Shown here one piece after another: positions 14,236-23,100 of a stretch of 40,021 bases of DNA. The stretch lies in assembly GCF_002207765.1 (NCBI RefSeq), contig NZ_BDGJ01000198.1, positions 1,652 through 41,672 on the forward strand, read 5' to 3'. The notes under the pieces are model-generated. The model was not told where the DNA came from. It searched no databases and saw only the letters and a program-made list of their open reading frames with translations. How positions within the stretch are numbered: position 1 is the first letter of the stretch; each line of letters opens with the position of its first letter. The translations under genes were made by a program, and so were the position numbers. The DNA comes from Calderihabitans maritimus (GTDB lineage Bacteria > Bacillota > KKC1 > Calderihabitantales > Calderihabitantaceae).

Positions 14236-15501
14236 TTATTCCAGATCGATGGTTCCCCCGGCCCCTGACTTAACCGGCACGGGTTTATTGGAAAGCTCCA
14301 GTAGTTCGCTCAGGGAGACAAATCGGTATCCTTGGGCACGAAGACCGTCGATTATGCCCGGTAAAGCCTTGACGGTGTTGGTGCGATCTCCGCCCCAGGA
14401 GGAAATTAAGTCGCCGCTGTCATGCATCAGAATTATGGCACCGGGCTTCACCCGTGCCAGAACGTTACGCTCGATATCTTGAGCGCTGACTCCTGACCAG
14501 TCTTGAGAGCTTACGGACCACAAGACCAGCGCATAATTTTTCTCGGACAGAATATCCCGCAGAGTTCTGGAGTACAGCCCCCGGGGGGGCCGGAAGTACG
14601 CCGGGCGCCGTCCGGTCGCCTTCTTGATGGCTTTCTCCGCCGCTTCAATCTCCCGCCTAATTTTGAAGGAGGAGGCTCCCAGGAGGTTGGCGTGAGAATA
14701 GGTATGGTTGCCGATTTCATGTCCTTCATCTACAATTCTGCGTGCTATTTGGGGGTAGCGTTCCACATGCTTTCCTACCAGAAAGAAGGTAGCCGGAACT
14801 TTTTTTTCTTGCAGGATGTCCAGGATAGCCGGAGTATACCGGGGATCAGGTCCATCGTCAAAAGTCAAAGCCACTACCGGAATTTCGTTACTCCCGGCCC
14901 GCACTAGATCCGGCTGCATGGCGAAGCCCCGGTATACATAATGATTGAGGTATAGAACAGTCATGGACAACAATACGACCGAAATTAATAGTATTCCTCT
15001 GGCCAGTCTGAGTTTGGTTCGGGAACGGGAGAAAAACCTTTCCCGGACAATTACCAAGGAGTAGAACAGCAGCATGTAGAGCAGGGCGGCATCAGGTTTG
15101 TTGCCCCGCAGAGCTGCAAAAGCGGCTATTACCAGACCGGCCGTCCAGAGGGAGAATTTCAGGTGTCGGAAGCGCATGGTGAGAAAGGCAACAGCCAGTA
15201 CTACTATTCCTACCACCGGGTCTGCAAAGAGGAGGGAACCGGAGAATACGGCTAAGAGAGCCGGTTTGTTTGAGGCGCGCCGGTAAGGTGACCAGGTCAG
15301 GGCCACCAGCATACCTATTCCGGCCACCACAGTAGTTACAGCAGCCAGGTAGTTGATCTTAACCATATAACTAACAATTAATGCGGCAAGAAATCCGGCG
15401 GCATGACTGTTAATCTTTCGAAACCGGTTTCCTCCCAGGGAAACCAGTAGGATGAAAATAGCCAGGTAGCCGATGAGAAAAGCAATAAAAAAGCTACGCA
15501 A
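14236..15501 (-). CDS. Membrane-anchored polysaccharide deacetylase (NodB domain)
   Basis: A 421-aa protein. The N-terminal half (1-190) is very hydrophobic with about six or seven membrane segments. The C-terminal half (about 205-410) is a NodB/CE4 domain. The catalytic base and metal ligands are in TFDDGPD (D215, D216) and NHTYSH (H266, H270), followed by RPPRG and a late IILMHD block. The enzyme removes N- or O-acetyl groups from a cell-surface polymer, likely peptidoglycan or a wall polysaccharide, outside the membrane. The start is TTG behind GGGGGAGGG on the minus strand; no in-frame ATG precedes the first membrane segment. It runs opposite to and interrupts the aro gene series. A multi-span N-terminus is unusual, since most relatives have one anchor or a signal peptide. 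Confidence 0.85.
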   Translation of the reverse strand: MRSFFIAFLIGYLAIFILLVSLGGNRFRKINSHAAGFLAALIVSYMVKINYLAAVTTVVAGIGMLVALTWSPYRRASNKPALLAVFSGSLLFADPVVGIVVLAVAFLTMRFRHLKFSLWTAGLVIAAFAALRGNKPDAALLYMLLFYSLVIVRERFFSRSRTKLRLARGILLISVVLLSMTVLYLNHYVYRGFAMQPDLVRAGSNEIPVVALTFDDGPDPRYTPAILDILQEKKVPATFFLVGKHVERYPQIARRIVDEGHEIGNHTYSHANLLGASSFKIRREIEAAEKAIKKATGRRPAYFRPPRGLYSRTLRDILSEKNYALVLWSVSSQDWSGVSAQDIERNVLARVKPGAIILMHDSGDLISSWGGDRTNTVKALPGIIDGLRAQGYRFVSLSELLELSNKPVPVKSGAGGTIDLE

Positions 15502-15532
15502 GTTGACCCTCCCCCAAACTCAATTCGAGAAT

Positions 15533-15562
15533 ATTGTAACAAAAGTAATAGTTGTTTGACCA
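15533..15562 (-). promoter_or_regulatory. Candidate promoter of the polysaccharide deacetylase gene
   Basis: On the minus strand TGGTCA (15562-15557), an 18-base spacer and TACAAT (15538-15533). Its -35 overlaps the -35 of the divergent aroC promoter. Confidence 0.35.
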
Positions 15563-15583
15563 TAGGTTAAAATAGAATATATT
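15556..15583 (+). promoter_or_regulatory. Candidate promoter of aroC-aroK-aroB
   Basis: TTGACC (15556-15561), a 16-base spacer and TATATT (15578-15583), about 70 bases before aroC. Confidence 0.42.
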
Positions 15584-15653
15584 TTGGAGGCTTTAGTCTA
15601 TGACTGACCGGGGGAGGAAATAATAGGGAGAGAAAGGGAACAGGAGGGTAACC

Positions 15654-16811
15654 ATGCTGCGCTACTTAACCGCAGGGGAATCACACGGACCGTTGTTGAC
15701 AACCATTGTAGAAGGAATGCCGGCCGGATTGCCCCTTAAGGCCGAATATATCAACCGGCAACTTGCTCGGCGGCAGGCGGGGTACGGACGGGGGGGCAGG
15801 ATGCAGATAGAGAAAGACCGGGTCAGAATTACCTCCGGAGTGCGCCATGGATATACTTTAGGAAGTCCCATTACTCTAGTGATAGAAAATCGTGACTGGC
15901 CTAACTGGGAGAGTATTATGGACCCGGAGGAAATACCGGCGGAAGATGGGAAAAAGATTACCCGCCCGCGGCCAGGACACGCGGACTTGGCAGGAGGTAT
16001 AAAATACCGCCAGGAGGATTTGCGCAATATCCTGGAGAGGGCCAGTGCCCGGGAGACGGCCGCCCGGGTGGCAGCGGGTACTGTGGCTAGGGCCATGCTA
16101 GAACAATTAGAAATTTCCATTGTAAGTCATGTCGTACAGATCGGCGCCGTAAGAGTTTCCCGGGCGCCGAGCAAAGAGGAAATAGCAGGGAAAGCCGATG
16201 CTTCTCCGGTACGCTGCGCCGACCCCCAAGCGGAGCGGGAAATGATGGAAGCTATCGACCGGGCTCGCCAGGCCGGGGATTCTCTGGGAGGCGTTTTCGA
16301 GGTTATTGTAACCGGTGTTCCAGTAGGCCTGGGAAGCCATGTCCACTGGGACAGGCGCCTTGACGGTCGGTTGGCGGGAGCGGTTATGAGTATTCAAGGA
16401 ATCAAGGCGGTGGAGATCGGTCTCGGGTTAGAGGCGGCACGTCTTCCGGGATCAGAAGTTCATGACGAGATTTTTTACGAACCCGAGCGAGGCTATTACC
16501 GCCGCACTAATCGGGCAGGGGGTCTGGAAGGCGGTATTACTAACGGAGAGCCGGTAGTGATTAGGGGTGCCATGAAACCGATTCCTACGCTCATGAAGCC
16601 TTTGAACAGTGTTGACATGCGTACCAAAGAAGCTTTTCAGGCTGCGGTTGAGCGGTCGGATGTATGCGCCGTTCCGGCTGCCAGTGTGGTGGCCGAAGCT
16701 GTGGTGGCTATGGAACTGGCCAAGGCCTTGCTGGAAAAATTCCCGGCGGATCATATGGATGACTTGCGGGAGAATTTGAAAATCTGGAGGGAATACGTAA
16801 GGAAGGTTTGA
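15654..16811 (+). CDS. aroC: Chorismate synthase
   Basis: AroC, 385 aa, converts EPSP to chorismate with reduced FMN. The start [11 protein letters not shown], the [13 protein letters not shown] block and the C-terminal block containing [18 protein letters not shown] are diagnostic. ATG lies seven bases after AGGAGGG. It is the first gene of a tight aroC-aroK-aroB unit: four bases separate it from aroK. Confidence 0.95.
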   Translation: MLRYLTAGESHGPLLTTIVEGMPAGLPLKAEYINRQLARRQAGYGRGGRMQIEKDRVRITSGVRHGYTLGSPITLVIENRDWPNWESIMDPEEIPAEDGKKITRPRPGHADLAGGIKYRQEDLRNILERASARETAARVAAGTVARAMLEQLEISIVSHVVQIGAVRVSRAPSKEEIAGKADASPVRCADPQAEREMMEAIDRARQAGDSLGGVFEVIVTGVPVGLGSHVHWDRRLDGRLAGAVMSIQGIKAVEIGLGLEAARLPGSEVHDEIFYEPERGYYRRTNRAGGLEGGITNGEPVVIRGAMKPIPTLMKPLNSVDMRTKEAFQAAVERSDVCAVPAASVVAEAVVAMELAKALLEKFPADHMDDLRENLKIWREYVRKV

Positions 16812-16815
16812 AAAG

Positions 16816-17355
16816 ATGAAAAAGAACGTAGTATTGATTGGTTTTATGGGAACGGGCAAAAGCAGTGTAGGAAGACGCCTGGCTAAAATATTGAAAATGG
16901 ATTTTGTTGATACTGACGCGGAGATTGAAAAACTTACGGGGTTAACCGTGGCTCAGATTTTTGCCCGACATGGGGAAAAAAGATTTCGGTCGGAAGAAGA
17001 GTTAATAGTGAAGAAAGTAGCTCGGCGGCAGAATTGTGTAATTGCTACCGGTGGCGGAGTGGTGTTAAATCCGGAAAATGTAAAGAATTTGAAAGAGACC
17101 GGCGTTATTATCTGCCTTACTGCCGAACCAGAAACCATACTGGAGCGGGTTAAACGCCGGAATACCCGGCCTTTGCTCCCCAGGGGCAGTACCGTGGAGC
17201 GGGTGAATGAATTGATGGAGCAGAGGAGGGCTTATTATGAGGCTGCGGCTGATTATACCGTGGATACCACTCACCTGACCCGGGAAGAAGTGGTCAAGGA
17301 AATCTTAAAGCTGTTGGAGAAAGGGGATATGAAGTGTGAAGAGCCTTCAGGTTGA
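16816..17355 (+). CDS. aroK: Shikimate kinase
   Basis: AroK, 179 aa. It has the P-loop GFMGTGKSSVGRRLA (residues about 10-24), shikimate-binding Asp in DTDAEIE, Arg in FRSEE and GGG near residue 80, and the lid arginine in RNTRPLL. It phosphorylates shikimate at the 3-OH. The end overlaps the start of aroB by 20 bases, which indicates translational coupling. Confidence 0.94.
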   Translation: MKKNVVLIGFMGTGKSSVGRRLAKILKMDFVDTDAEIEKLTGLTVAQIFARHGEKRFRSEEELIVKKVARRQNCVIATGGGVVLNPENVKNLKETGVIICLTAEPETILERVKRRNTRPLLPRGSTVERVNELMEQRRAYYEAAADYTVDTTHLTREEVVKEILKLLEKGDMKCEEPSG

Positions 17356-18415
17356 GTTGGGAGAAAGGACCTATTCCATAGTAATAGACCAGGGGATTCT
17401 TCCTGCACTAGGGAAGGAAATGGCGCAATTGGGAAGCTTCATCAGGCGCTGCCTGCTGGTGAGTAACCCGACAGTCTATTCCCTATATGGTAAGACGGTA
17501 GAGGAAAGTTTGACTGCAGCGGGGTTCGAGGTGGTAACGGCCTTGGTCCCTGACGGAGAGGAAGCCAAGAGCCTTTCCCAGGCGGACAAACTTTACGACA
17601 TGGCCATCGAGAACCGGTTGGAACGCCGTTCTCCGGTAATTGCGCTGGGAGGGGGAGTGGTCGGAGACCTGGCTGGGTTTGTGGCAGCCACTTATATGAG
17701 AGGAGTGCCTTTCGTGCAGGTTCCCACTACGCTGCTGGCGCAGGTGGACAGCAGTGTGGGTGGTAAAGTGGCGGTCAACCATCCCCGGGGCAAAAACATG
17801 ATTGGAGCTTTTTACCAACCCCGTCTGGTCTGGATAGAATTGAACACCCTGGATACTTTATCTCTGCGAGAACTGCGGGCCGGGCTGGCAGAGGTGATCA
17901 AATACGGGGTTATCTGGGACGAAACTTTTTTTCAGTATTTGGAAAATAACTTAGAAGAAGTCTTAAATCAAAATAAAACGGCTTTGGGCTATATAGTATA
18001 TCACTCCTGTGCCATCAAGGCCCGGGTGGTAGAAATGGATGAAGAGGAACAGGGTTTACGGGCTATTCTCAATTTTGGGCATACCATCGGACATGCTCTG
18101 GAAACCCTTACGAACTATGCCACTTACCGCCATGGAGAAGCGGTAGCCATAGGTATGGTGGCTGCAGCCCATATCGCGGCCAATGCCGGTTTTTGTTCCC
18201 GGGAGGATGTGGAGCGGATAAAAGCAATTTTGACTCGAGCCGGACTGCCGGTAGACCTGCCTCCCGGTCTGAAAAAGGAAGAGATTATATCCGCTATGTA
18301 CCATGACAAGAAAAATCTGGAGGGAAAGATCACTCTGGTTTTGCCCCACCGCATCGGACGGGTAGAACTACATCGCGGATTTACGGCGAAGGAGATCACC
18401 GCTCTTTGGCGGTGA
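17336..18415 (+). CDS. aroB: 3-dehydroquinate synthase
   Basis: AroB, 359 aa, NAD- and metal-dependent. Blocks seen: GGGVVGDLAGFVAATYMRG, PTTLLAQVDSSVGGK, and metal ligands in the AEVIKYGVI, FGHTIGHALE and HGEAVAIGM regions. It makes 3-dehydroquinate from DAHP. The GTG start lies nine bases after AAGGGG inside the end of aroK. The last codons are part of the terminator stem. Confidence 0.95.
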   Translation: MKSLQVELGERTYSIVIDQGILPALGKEMAQLGSFIRRCLLVSNPTVYSLYGKTVEESLTAAGFEVVTALVPDGEEAKSLSQADKLYDMAIENRLERRSPVIALGGGVVGDLAGFVAATYMRGVPFVQVPTTLLAQVDSSVGGKVAVNHPRGKNMIGAFYQPRLVWIELNTLDTLSLRELRAGLAEVIKYGVIWDETFFQYLENNLEEVLNQNKTALGYIVYHSCAIKARVVEMDEEEQGLRAILNFGHTIGHALETLTNYATYRHGEAVAIGMVAAAHIAANAGFCSREDVERIKAILTRAGLPVDLPPGLKKEEIISAMYHDKKNLEGKITLVLPHRIGRVELHRGFTAKEITALWR

Positions 18416-18421
18416 TTTTTT
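18395..18421 (+). terminator. Terminator overlapping the end of aroB
   Basis: An eight-base-pair stem ATCACCGC/GCGGTGAT (18395-18402 with 18409-18416) is followed by TTTTTT. The aroB stop codon lies inside its 3' arm. Confidence 0.8.
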
Positions 18422-18452
18422 GATATGAGTACTATCTGAGAATGTTACTTTT

Positions 18453-18482
18453 TTGGCAGGATTATGACAAAAGAGATAGAAT
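18453..18482 (+). promoter_or_regulatory. Candidate promoter of the type IV pilus operon
   Basis: TTGGCA (18453-18458), an 18-base spacer and TAGAAT (18477-18482), placed after the aroB terminator and about 48 bases before pilB. Confidence 0.5.
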
Positions 18483-18529
18483 CGGGTAGAGAGAGCAGAC
18501 TTTTTGTAGCCGGAACGAGGTGAAAGCTT

Positions 18530-20227
18530 TTGGCCAGGCCGAGGAAAAAGCTGGGGGATCTTCTGGTGGAAATGGGTATGATTACCCAGGAGCAACTGGA
18601 AGAAGCCCTGAAAATACAGAAAGAAACTAAGGAGAGGCTGGGCAAGGTCCTGACCCGGCTAAATTATATTTCAGAAAAGGATATTTTAGAGGTACTTGAG
18701 TTTCAGCTGGGCATTCCCAAGGTAGTTCTCAGTGACTACAGCCTGGATTCCCAAACAGTTCATTTGATACCGGAAGCTCTAGCCCGGCGGCATAAGGTAG
18801 TTCCTTTGCGCAAAGAGGGCAACCGCCTTACTCTGGCCATGGTAGACCCACTTAATGTTGTGGCCATCGATGATGTACAGTTAGTGACGGGCTGTCAGGT
18901 TATACCGGTGATAGCAACCGAAAAGGAAATTGATGAGGTTCTGGACCAATTTTTCCAGCCGGGCTTGGAAGACACCTATCATAACCAAAAAGAAGAATTT
19001 GCTCCCGCGCGAGTTAGAGAAGACTATAATGAGGAAGAGGCGGAAGGGGCTGTTGATGATGCTCCAGTGGTACGCGTTGTCAATTCCATCATCCAGCAGG
19101 CTGTCCGGGGAAGAGTTAGCGACATACATATCGAACCTCACCAGCATAAGGTGAGAGTGCGCTTCCGCATAGATGGTATGCTGCGGGATGCTATGAATCT
19201 TCCCCGCCAGTCCCATGCGGCGGTGGCCTCACGAATAAAAATTATGGCCGACATGGACATTGCCGAAAAAAGAATCCCGCAGGACGGCCGGATACAGATT
19301 CGCGTAGATGATCGTCCTATAGACCTACGGGTGTCCACTATACCTACCGTTTTTGGAGAAAAGATTGTTATTCGGATTCTGGACCGGTCTACCATGCTTC
19401 TAAATTTAAACCAACTCGGATTTTTGCCTCAGATTCGGGAGCGGTTTGAAAAAATTATCCGCCGGCCCTACGGGATGCTGCTCATTACCGGTCCCACCGG
19501 TAGTGGAAAGACCACAACCCTTTATGCCACCTTGAATGAGCTTCACTCCTCCGAGAGGAATATCATCACCATAGAGGACCCAGTGGAGTACATCTTGGAA
19601 GGGATAAACCAAATTAGCGTTAATCCCAAGGCAGGTCTTACTTTTGCCAACGGACTGAGGGCCATCTTGCGCCAGGACCCGGATATTATCATGGTAGGAG
19701 AAATCCGGGACCGGGAAACGGCGGAGATAGCGGTGAGGGCGGCCACTACGGGGCACCTGGTGTTGAGTACCCTGCATACCAACGATGCTGCCGGTGCCGT
19801 TACCCGTCTCATTGATATGGGGGTGGAGCCTTTTTTGGTGAGTTCTTCTTTAATCGGCGTGGTGGCCCAGAGGTTGGTGCGAACCATTTGTTCCAGGTGT
19901 CGGGAGCCTTACCAGTTGCCCCCTGACGCCCAAGAAAGGTTTTTCATGGGCATTTCTTCGGACGAGCCGGTAACCCTTTATCGGGGTAGAGGTTGTCGTT
20001 CGTGTGACTATACCGGGTACCGGGGGAGGGTGGCTATTCATGAGGTGTTGGCAGTTTCGGAAACTATTCGCAGTCTGGCGGGTAAAAGAGTAGCGGCCTC
20101 GGCTATCAGGAAGGTAGCGGTAAAAGAAGGGATGCTTACCCTGCGGGAGGACGGTTTAGAAAAAGTCCGGCAAGGGATTACTACCATTGATGAAGTCATC
20201 CGGGTAGCTTTTGCCGACGAAGGTTAG
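18530..20227 (+). CDS. pilB: Type IV pilus assembly ATPase PilB with N-terminal MshEN domain
   Basis: GspE/PilB extension ATPase, 565 aa. The N-terminal 150 residues are a T2SSE/MshEN domain with two tandem L-G-x-x-L repeats (KLGDLLVEMG and RLGKVLTRLN), the element that binds cyclic di-GMP in MshE. The ATPase core has Walker A GPTGSGKT (321-328), Asp-box/Walker B DPDIIMVGEIRD, a His box, and a zinc tetracysteine (C454, C457, C489, C492). It drives pilin polymerisation from the cytoplasmic face with PilC. TTG start behind GAGGTG; no upstream in-frame ATG is available. It is the first gene of the pilus operon. Confidence 0.94.
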   Translation: MARPRKKLGDLLVEMGMITQEQLEEALKIQKETKERLGKVLTRLNYISEKDILEVLEFQLGIPKVVLSDYSLDSQTVHLIPEALARRHKVVPLRKEGNRLTLAMVDPLNVVAIDDVQLVTGCQVIPVIATEKEIDEVLDQFFQPGLEDTYHNQKEEFAPARVREDYNEEEAEGAVDDAPVVRVVNSIIQQAVRGRVSDIHIEPHQHKVRVRFRIDGMLRDAMNLPRQSHAAVASRIKIMADMDIAEKRIPQDGRIQIRVDDRPIDLRVSTIPTVFGEKIVIRILDRSTMLLNLNQLGFLPQIRERFEKIIRRPYGMLLITGPTGSGKTTTLYATLNELHSSERNIITIEDPVEYILEGINQISVNPKAGLTFANGLRAILRQDPDIIMVGEIRDRETAEIAVRAATTGHLVLSTLHTNDAAGAVTRLIDMGVEPFLVSSSLIGVVAQRLVRTICSRCREPYQLPPDAQERFFMGISSDEPVTLYRGRGCRSCDYTGYRGRVAIHEVLAVSETIRSLAGKRVAASAIRKVAVKEGMLTLREDGLEKVRQGITTIDEVIRVAFADEG

Positions 20228-20242
20228 GAAGGGGGGAACTCA

Positions 20243-21301
20243 GTGAAGATTGATGAGATTTTAAGAATGGCGGTAGATCAAAAGGCTTCGGATATACACC
20301 TGACAGTGGGTTTGCCTCCGGTATTCCGCTGTAACGGCGACCTGATACCACAGCAAAGTTTTGACCCCCTCCAGTACGAAGATACTCTAAAGATGGCGCG
20401 GGAAATTCTTTCGGAAAAGCAGCACCAGGAATTCATGGAGAAAGGGGAGTTGGACCTGGCCTATTCCCTGCGCGGGGTAGGTCGTTTCCGGGTTAATGTA
20501 TACCGGCAGCGGGGAAGTGTGGGGCTGGCCATTCGTATTATTAATAACCAGATTAAAAGCCTGGATGAATTGGGGTTGCCTCCGGTCTTAAAAGAATTAG
20601 CCCGCAAGTCTAAAGGTCTGGTGCTGGTGACCGGTCCGACTGGCAGCGGTAAGTCCACTACCCTGGCGGCCATGATTGACTTGATCAACCGGGAGCGCCG
20701 GTGCCATATTATCACTCTCGAAGATCCCATCGAGTACATGCACCAGCACCAGAAAAGTATAATCAACCAGCGGGAAATCGGTTCCGATACCCGGTCCTTT
20801 GCCGATGCTCTGCGGGCTGCTCTGCGGCAGGACCCCGACGTGTTGCTGGTGGGCGAAATGCGGGATCTGGAGACCATTGCCACGGCGATTACGGCGGCGG
20901 AAACCGGTCACCTGGTCCTGGCCACCCTGCATACCAGCAGCGCTCCCCAGACTATTGACCGGATTATAGACGTGTTCCCCCCTCACCAGCAGCAGCAGGT
21001 AAGGATCCAGCTGGCCGAAACGTTGCAGGGGGTGGTGGCTCAGCAGCTGGTGCCGCGGGCGGACGGTTTGGGTCGGGTGGTTGCAGTGGAGGTGCTGGTG
21101 GCTACTCCGGCGGTGCGTAACTTGATCCGGGAGGGGAAAACCCACCAGATTCTTTCGGCTATACAGACCGGCGGGAAGTACGGCATGCAATCCATGGACA
21201 GCGCTCTTAAAAAGCTTTACCAGCAGGGGCTTATTACGGCGGAAGATATGATGGCAAGATTGTCCGATAGAGATATAAAACCGGCTTACCGGGAGTTCTA
21301 A
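20243..21301 (+). CDS. pilT: Type IV pilus retraction ATPase PilT
   Basis: PilT, 352 aa, the usual length. It has an N-terminal PAS-like domain, then the RecA-like core with Walker A GPTGSGKS (131-138), ITLEDPIEYM, DPDVLLVGEMRD, and the C-terminal VRNLIREGKTHQI resembling the AIRNLIRE retraction motif. It lacks the PilB zinc site, as expected. GTG start behind AAGGGGGG. It depolymerises pili, so this system should be capable of twitching or DNA uptake. Confidence 0.94.
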   Translation: MKIDEILRMAVDQKASDIHLTVGLPPVFRCNGDLIPQQSFDPLQYEDTLKMAREILSEKQHQEFMEKGELDLAYSLRGVGRFRVNVYRQRGSVGLAIRIINNQIKSLDELGLPPVLKELARKSKGLVLVTGPTGSGKSTTLAAMIDLINRERRCHIITLEDPIEYMHQHQKSIINQREIGSDTRSFADALRAALRQDPDVLLVGEMRDLETIATAITAAETGHLVLATLHTSSAPQTIDRIIDVFPPHQQQQVRIQLAETLQGVVAQQLVPRADGLGRVVAVEVLVATPAVRNLIREGKTHQILSAIQTGGKYGMQSMDSALKKLYQQGLITAEDMMARLSDRDIKPAYREF

Positions 21302-21386
21302 AAGGAGAAAAAAGCAGGAAAAAGTATTATTTTGAAGAAAAATAACATCATGGTTAAGATTTCAGCCTCTCCCGGTGGTGGGTAAG

Positions 21387-22598
21387 ATGCCTCAATATGC
21401 TTATAGGGTTCGGGACGCCTCCGGACGGCTGTTGAAGGGCACTATGGAAGCTGACGGAGAAGCCAGAGTAATTAAATACCTGCGGAGCCAGAATTATTAC
21501 ATTATTGATATCCGCCGGCTGACGGCTCTGGAATGGGAGTTTAAACTGCCCTCGTTAAGACGGCGTAGAGTTAAACTACGGGACCTAGCGGTTTTTTGCC
21601 GGCAGTTTTCCACTATGATCAATGCCGGGCTGCCCATTATGCTCAGCTTGAAGACACTGAGCCAGCAGATCGATAACCGGGTTCTTCGAGACACCCTTAA
21701 GGGGTTAATTGAAGAGCTGGAAAAAGGCCAATCCCTGCATGAGAGCGTGCAGCAGTTTCCCCAGGTGTTCCCCCCTATTTTTGTAAACATGATTGAAGCC
21801 GGTGAAATAAGTGGAGCCCTGGATGAAGTTTTAGAGCGGCTGGCGGATCACCTAGAGAGAGAACACCAGATGAATGAAAAAGTAAGGACGGCTTTGACCT
21901 ATCCTACGGTCATATTGGTGGTAGCCGTGCTGGCGGTGGTATTTCTGCTCACCTTTGTGTTGCCCACCTTTACTGCCATGCTGGAAAGCCTTAACGCTCC
22001 GCTACCGCTGCCTACTCGTATCATTATCAATGCGAGCCGTTTTTTACGGGGCTACTGGTACTATATATTAGGTGGCCTGGTTCTTACAGTCTTGGGAATT
22101 CGGCGCATGTTGCAGGAGGAAACGGTAGCTCGAGAGGTCGACAGGTACCTGCTAAGAGTTCCTGTATTCGGCCAGTTGATACATAAATCCATTCTTTCCC
22201 GCTTCAGCCGGACGCTAGGCACTCTACTGCGTAGCGGAGTGCCGGTGGTCGAAGCCCTGGAGGTGGTAAGGCGGACCACCGGTAACCGGGTGGTTGCCGA
22301 AGGGGTGCAAAAAGCAGTGGAGAGCATCCGGGAAGGGCAGAGTATTGCCGAACGTCTGGCGGAGACCGGTGTTTTTCCGCCGATGGTTATCGAGATGGTG
22401 GCCATCGGGGAAGAGACAGGTAACCTGGATGCTCTTTTAGAGAAAATTAGCCTCTTTTACGACCGGGAAGTAGAGTCGGTGGTTTCCCGCCTGTCTTCTA
22501 TGATTGAGCCCATCCTGATAGCAGTGCTGGGAGGGTTTGTGGCTTTTATCATCGTCTCCGTTTTGCTACCCATATTTAATATTATGGGAGCAATGTAA
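21387..22598 (+). CDS. pilC: Type IV pilus inner-membrane platform protein PilC
   Basis: GspF/PilC platform protein, 403 aa, with two duplicated T2SSF domains (about 65-190 and 270-395), hydrophobic segments near 170-195, 215-240 and 375-400, and the typical FCRQFSTMINAGLPI and FSRTLGTLLRSGVPV repeats. It holds the pilin base between PilB/PilT and the growing fibre. ATG 21387 begins MPQYAYRVRD, the standard N-terminus; the upstream GTG 21375 is less likely. Confidence 0.93.
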   Translation: MPQYAYRVRDASGRLLKGTMEADGEARVIKYLRSQNYYIIDIRRLTALEWEFKLPSLRRRRVKLRDLAVFCRQFSTMINAGLPIMLSLKTLSQQIDNRVLRDTLKGLIEELEKGQSLHESVQQFPQVFPPIFVNMIEAGEISGALDEVLERLADHLEREHQMNEKVRTALTYPTVILVVAVLAVVFLLTFVLPTFTAMLESLNAPLPLPTRIIINASRFLRGYWYYILGGLVLTVLGIRRMLQEETVAREVDRYLLRVPVFGQLIHKSILSRFSRTLGTLLRSGVPVVEALEVVRRTTGNRVVAEGVQKAVESIREGQSIAERLAETGVFPPMVIEMVAIGEETGNLDALLEKISLFYDREVESVVSRLSSMIEPILIAVLGGFVAFIIVSVLLPIFNIMGAM

Positions 22599-22637
22599 TA
22601 GACATTAGGAAAGGCCAGGGAAAGGGGGTGAAAAACG

Positions 22638-23039
22638 ATGATCAGACATATAGCCAAAAAGTTAAGAGAAGACCGTGGTTTTACTTTGATTGAGCTGATG
22701 GTGGTGGTGGTAATCCTGGGAATTCTGGCGGCGGTGGCCATTCCCAGCTTTACCGGGAAGGCGGATACAGCCAAGATAAAAGCCGCTAAAGCCGACCTGA
22801 AAACTATCGGCACGGCTATTGAATTGTATTATGTTGAAAATGATGATTATCCTAATGATTGGAATGCCTTAACTGAAGGAGGTTATCTCACGAAGACGCC
22901 CTATAGTCCTTGGAATACAGACTATCATTTTGACACTTCCAACGGGGTAAAAGTATGGGTCGAACTACCCAACGGTCTTAAATTAGGTAGTGAAGATAAA
23001 AACAATGATAGCAAGCTTTATTACCCTGATGACATATAG
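22638..23039 (+). CDS. pilA: Type IV pilin, probable major pilin
   Basis: Prepilin of 133 aa. A 14-residue positively charged leader ends in Gly before FTLIELMVVVVILGILAAVAIP, so processing should give N-terminal Phe with Glu5. The rest is GspG-like: an alpha-1 helix, then YYVENDDYPNDWNAL and YSPWN blocks. AAAGGGGGTG precedes the ATG. Position first after pilC and a terminator-like hairpin right behind it suggest it is the most abundant subunit, but this is inference. Confidence 0.85.
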   Translation: MIRHIAKKLREDRGFTLIELMVVVVILGILAAVAIPSFTGKADTAKIKAAKADLKTIGTAIELYYVENDDYPNDWNALTEGGYLTKTPYSPWNTDYHFDTSNGVKVWVELPNGLKLGSEDKNNDSKLYYPDDI

Positions 23040-23042
23040 GTT

Positions 23043-23081
23043 GTGACAGGGCTTGCCCTGTCACTCTTCCTTATCTTTTTT
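23043..23081 (+). terminator. Partial terminator behind the first pilin gene
   Basis: A perfect ten-base-pair stem GTGACAGGGC/GCCCTGTCAC (23043-23052 with 23055-23064) is followed by TCTTCCTTATCTTTTTT. The T-run is interrupted, so partial read-through into the next genes is likely. Confidence 0.7.
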
Positions 23082-23100
23082 AACCCTTGGGGGTGGGGTA

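Noticed and set aside
20597-21190. 197-aa open frame on the minus strand
   Set aside because: It is antisense to the pilT core; the length reflects GC-rich codons of pilT.
21302-21386. Short open frame between pilT and pilC
   Set aside because: About ten codons ending in GGG-stop without conservation signs; it is probably just spacer.
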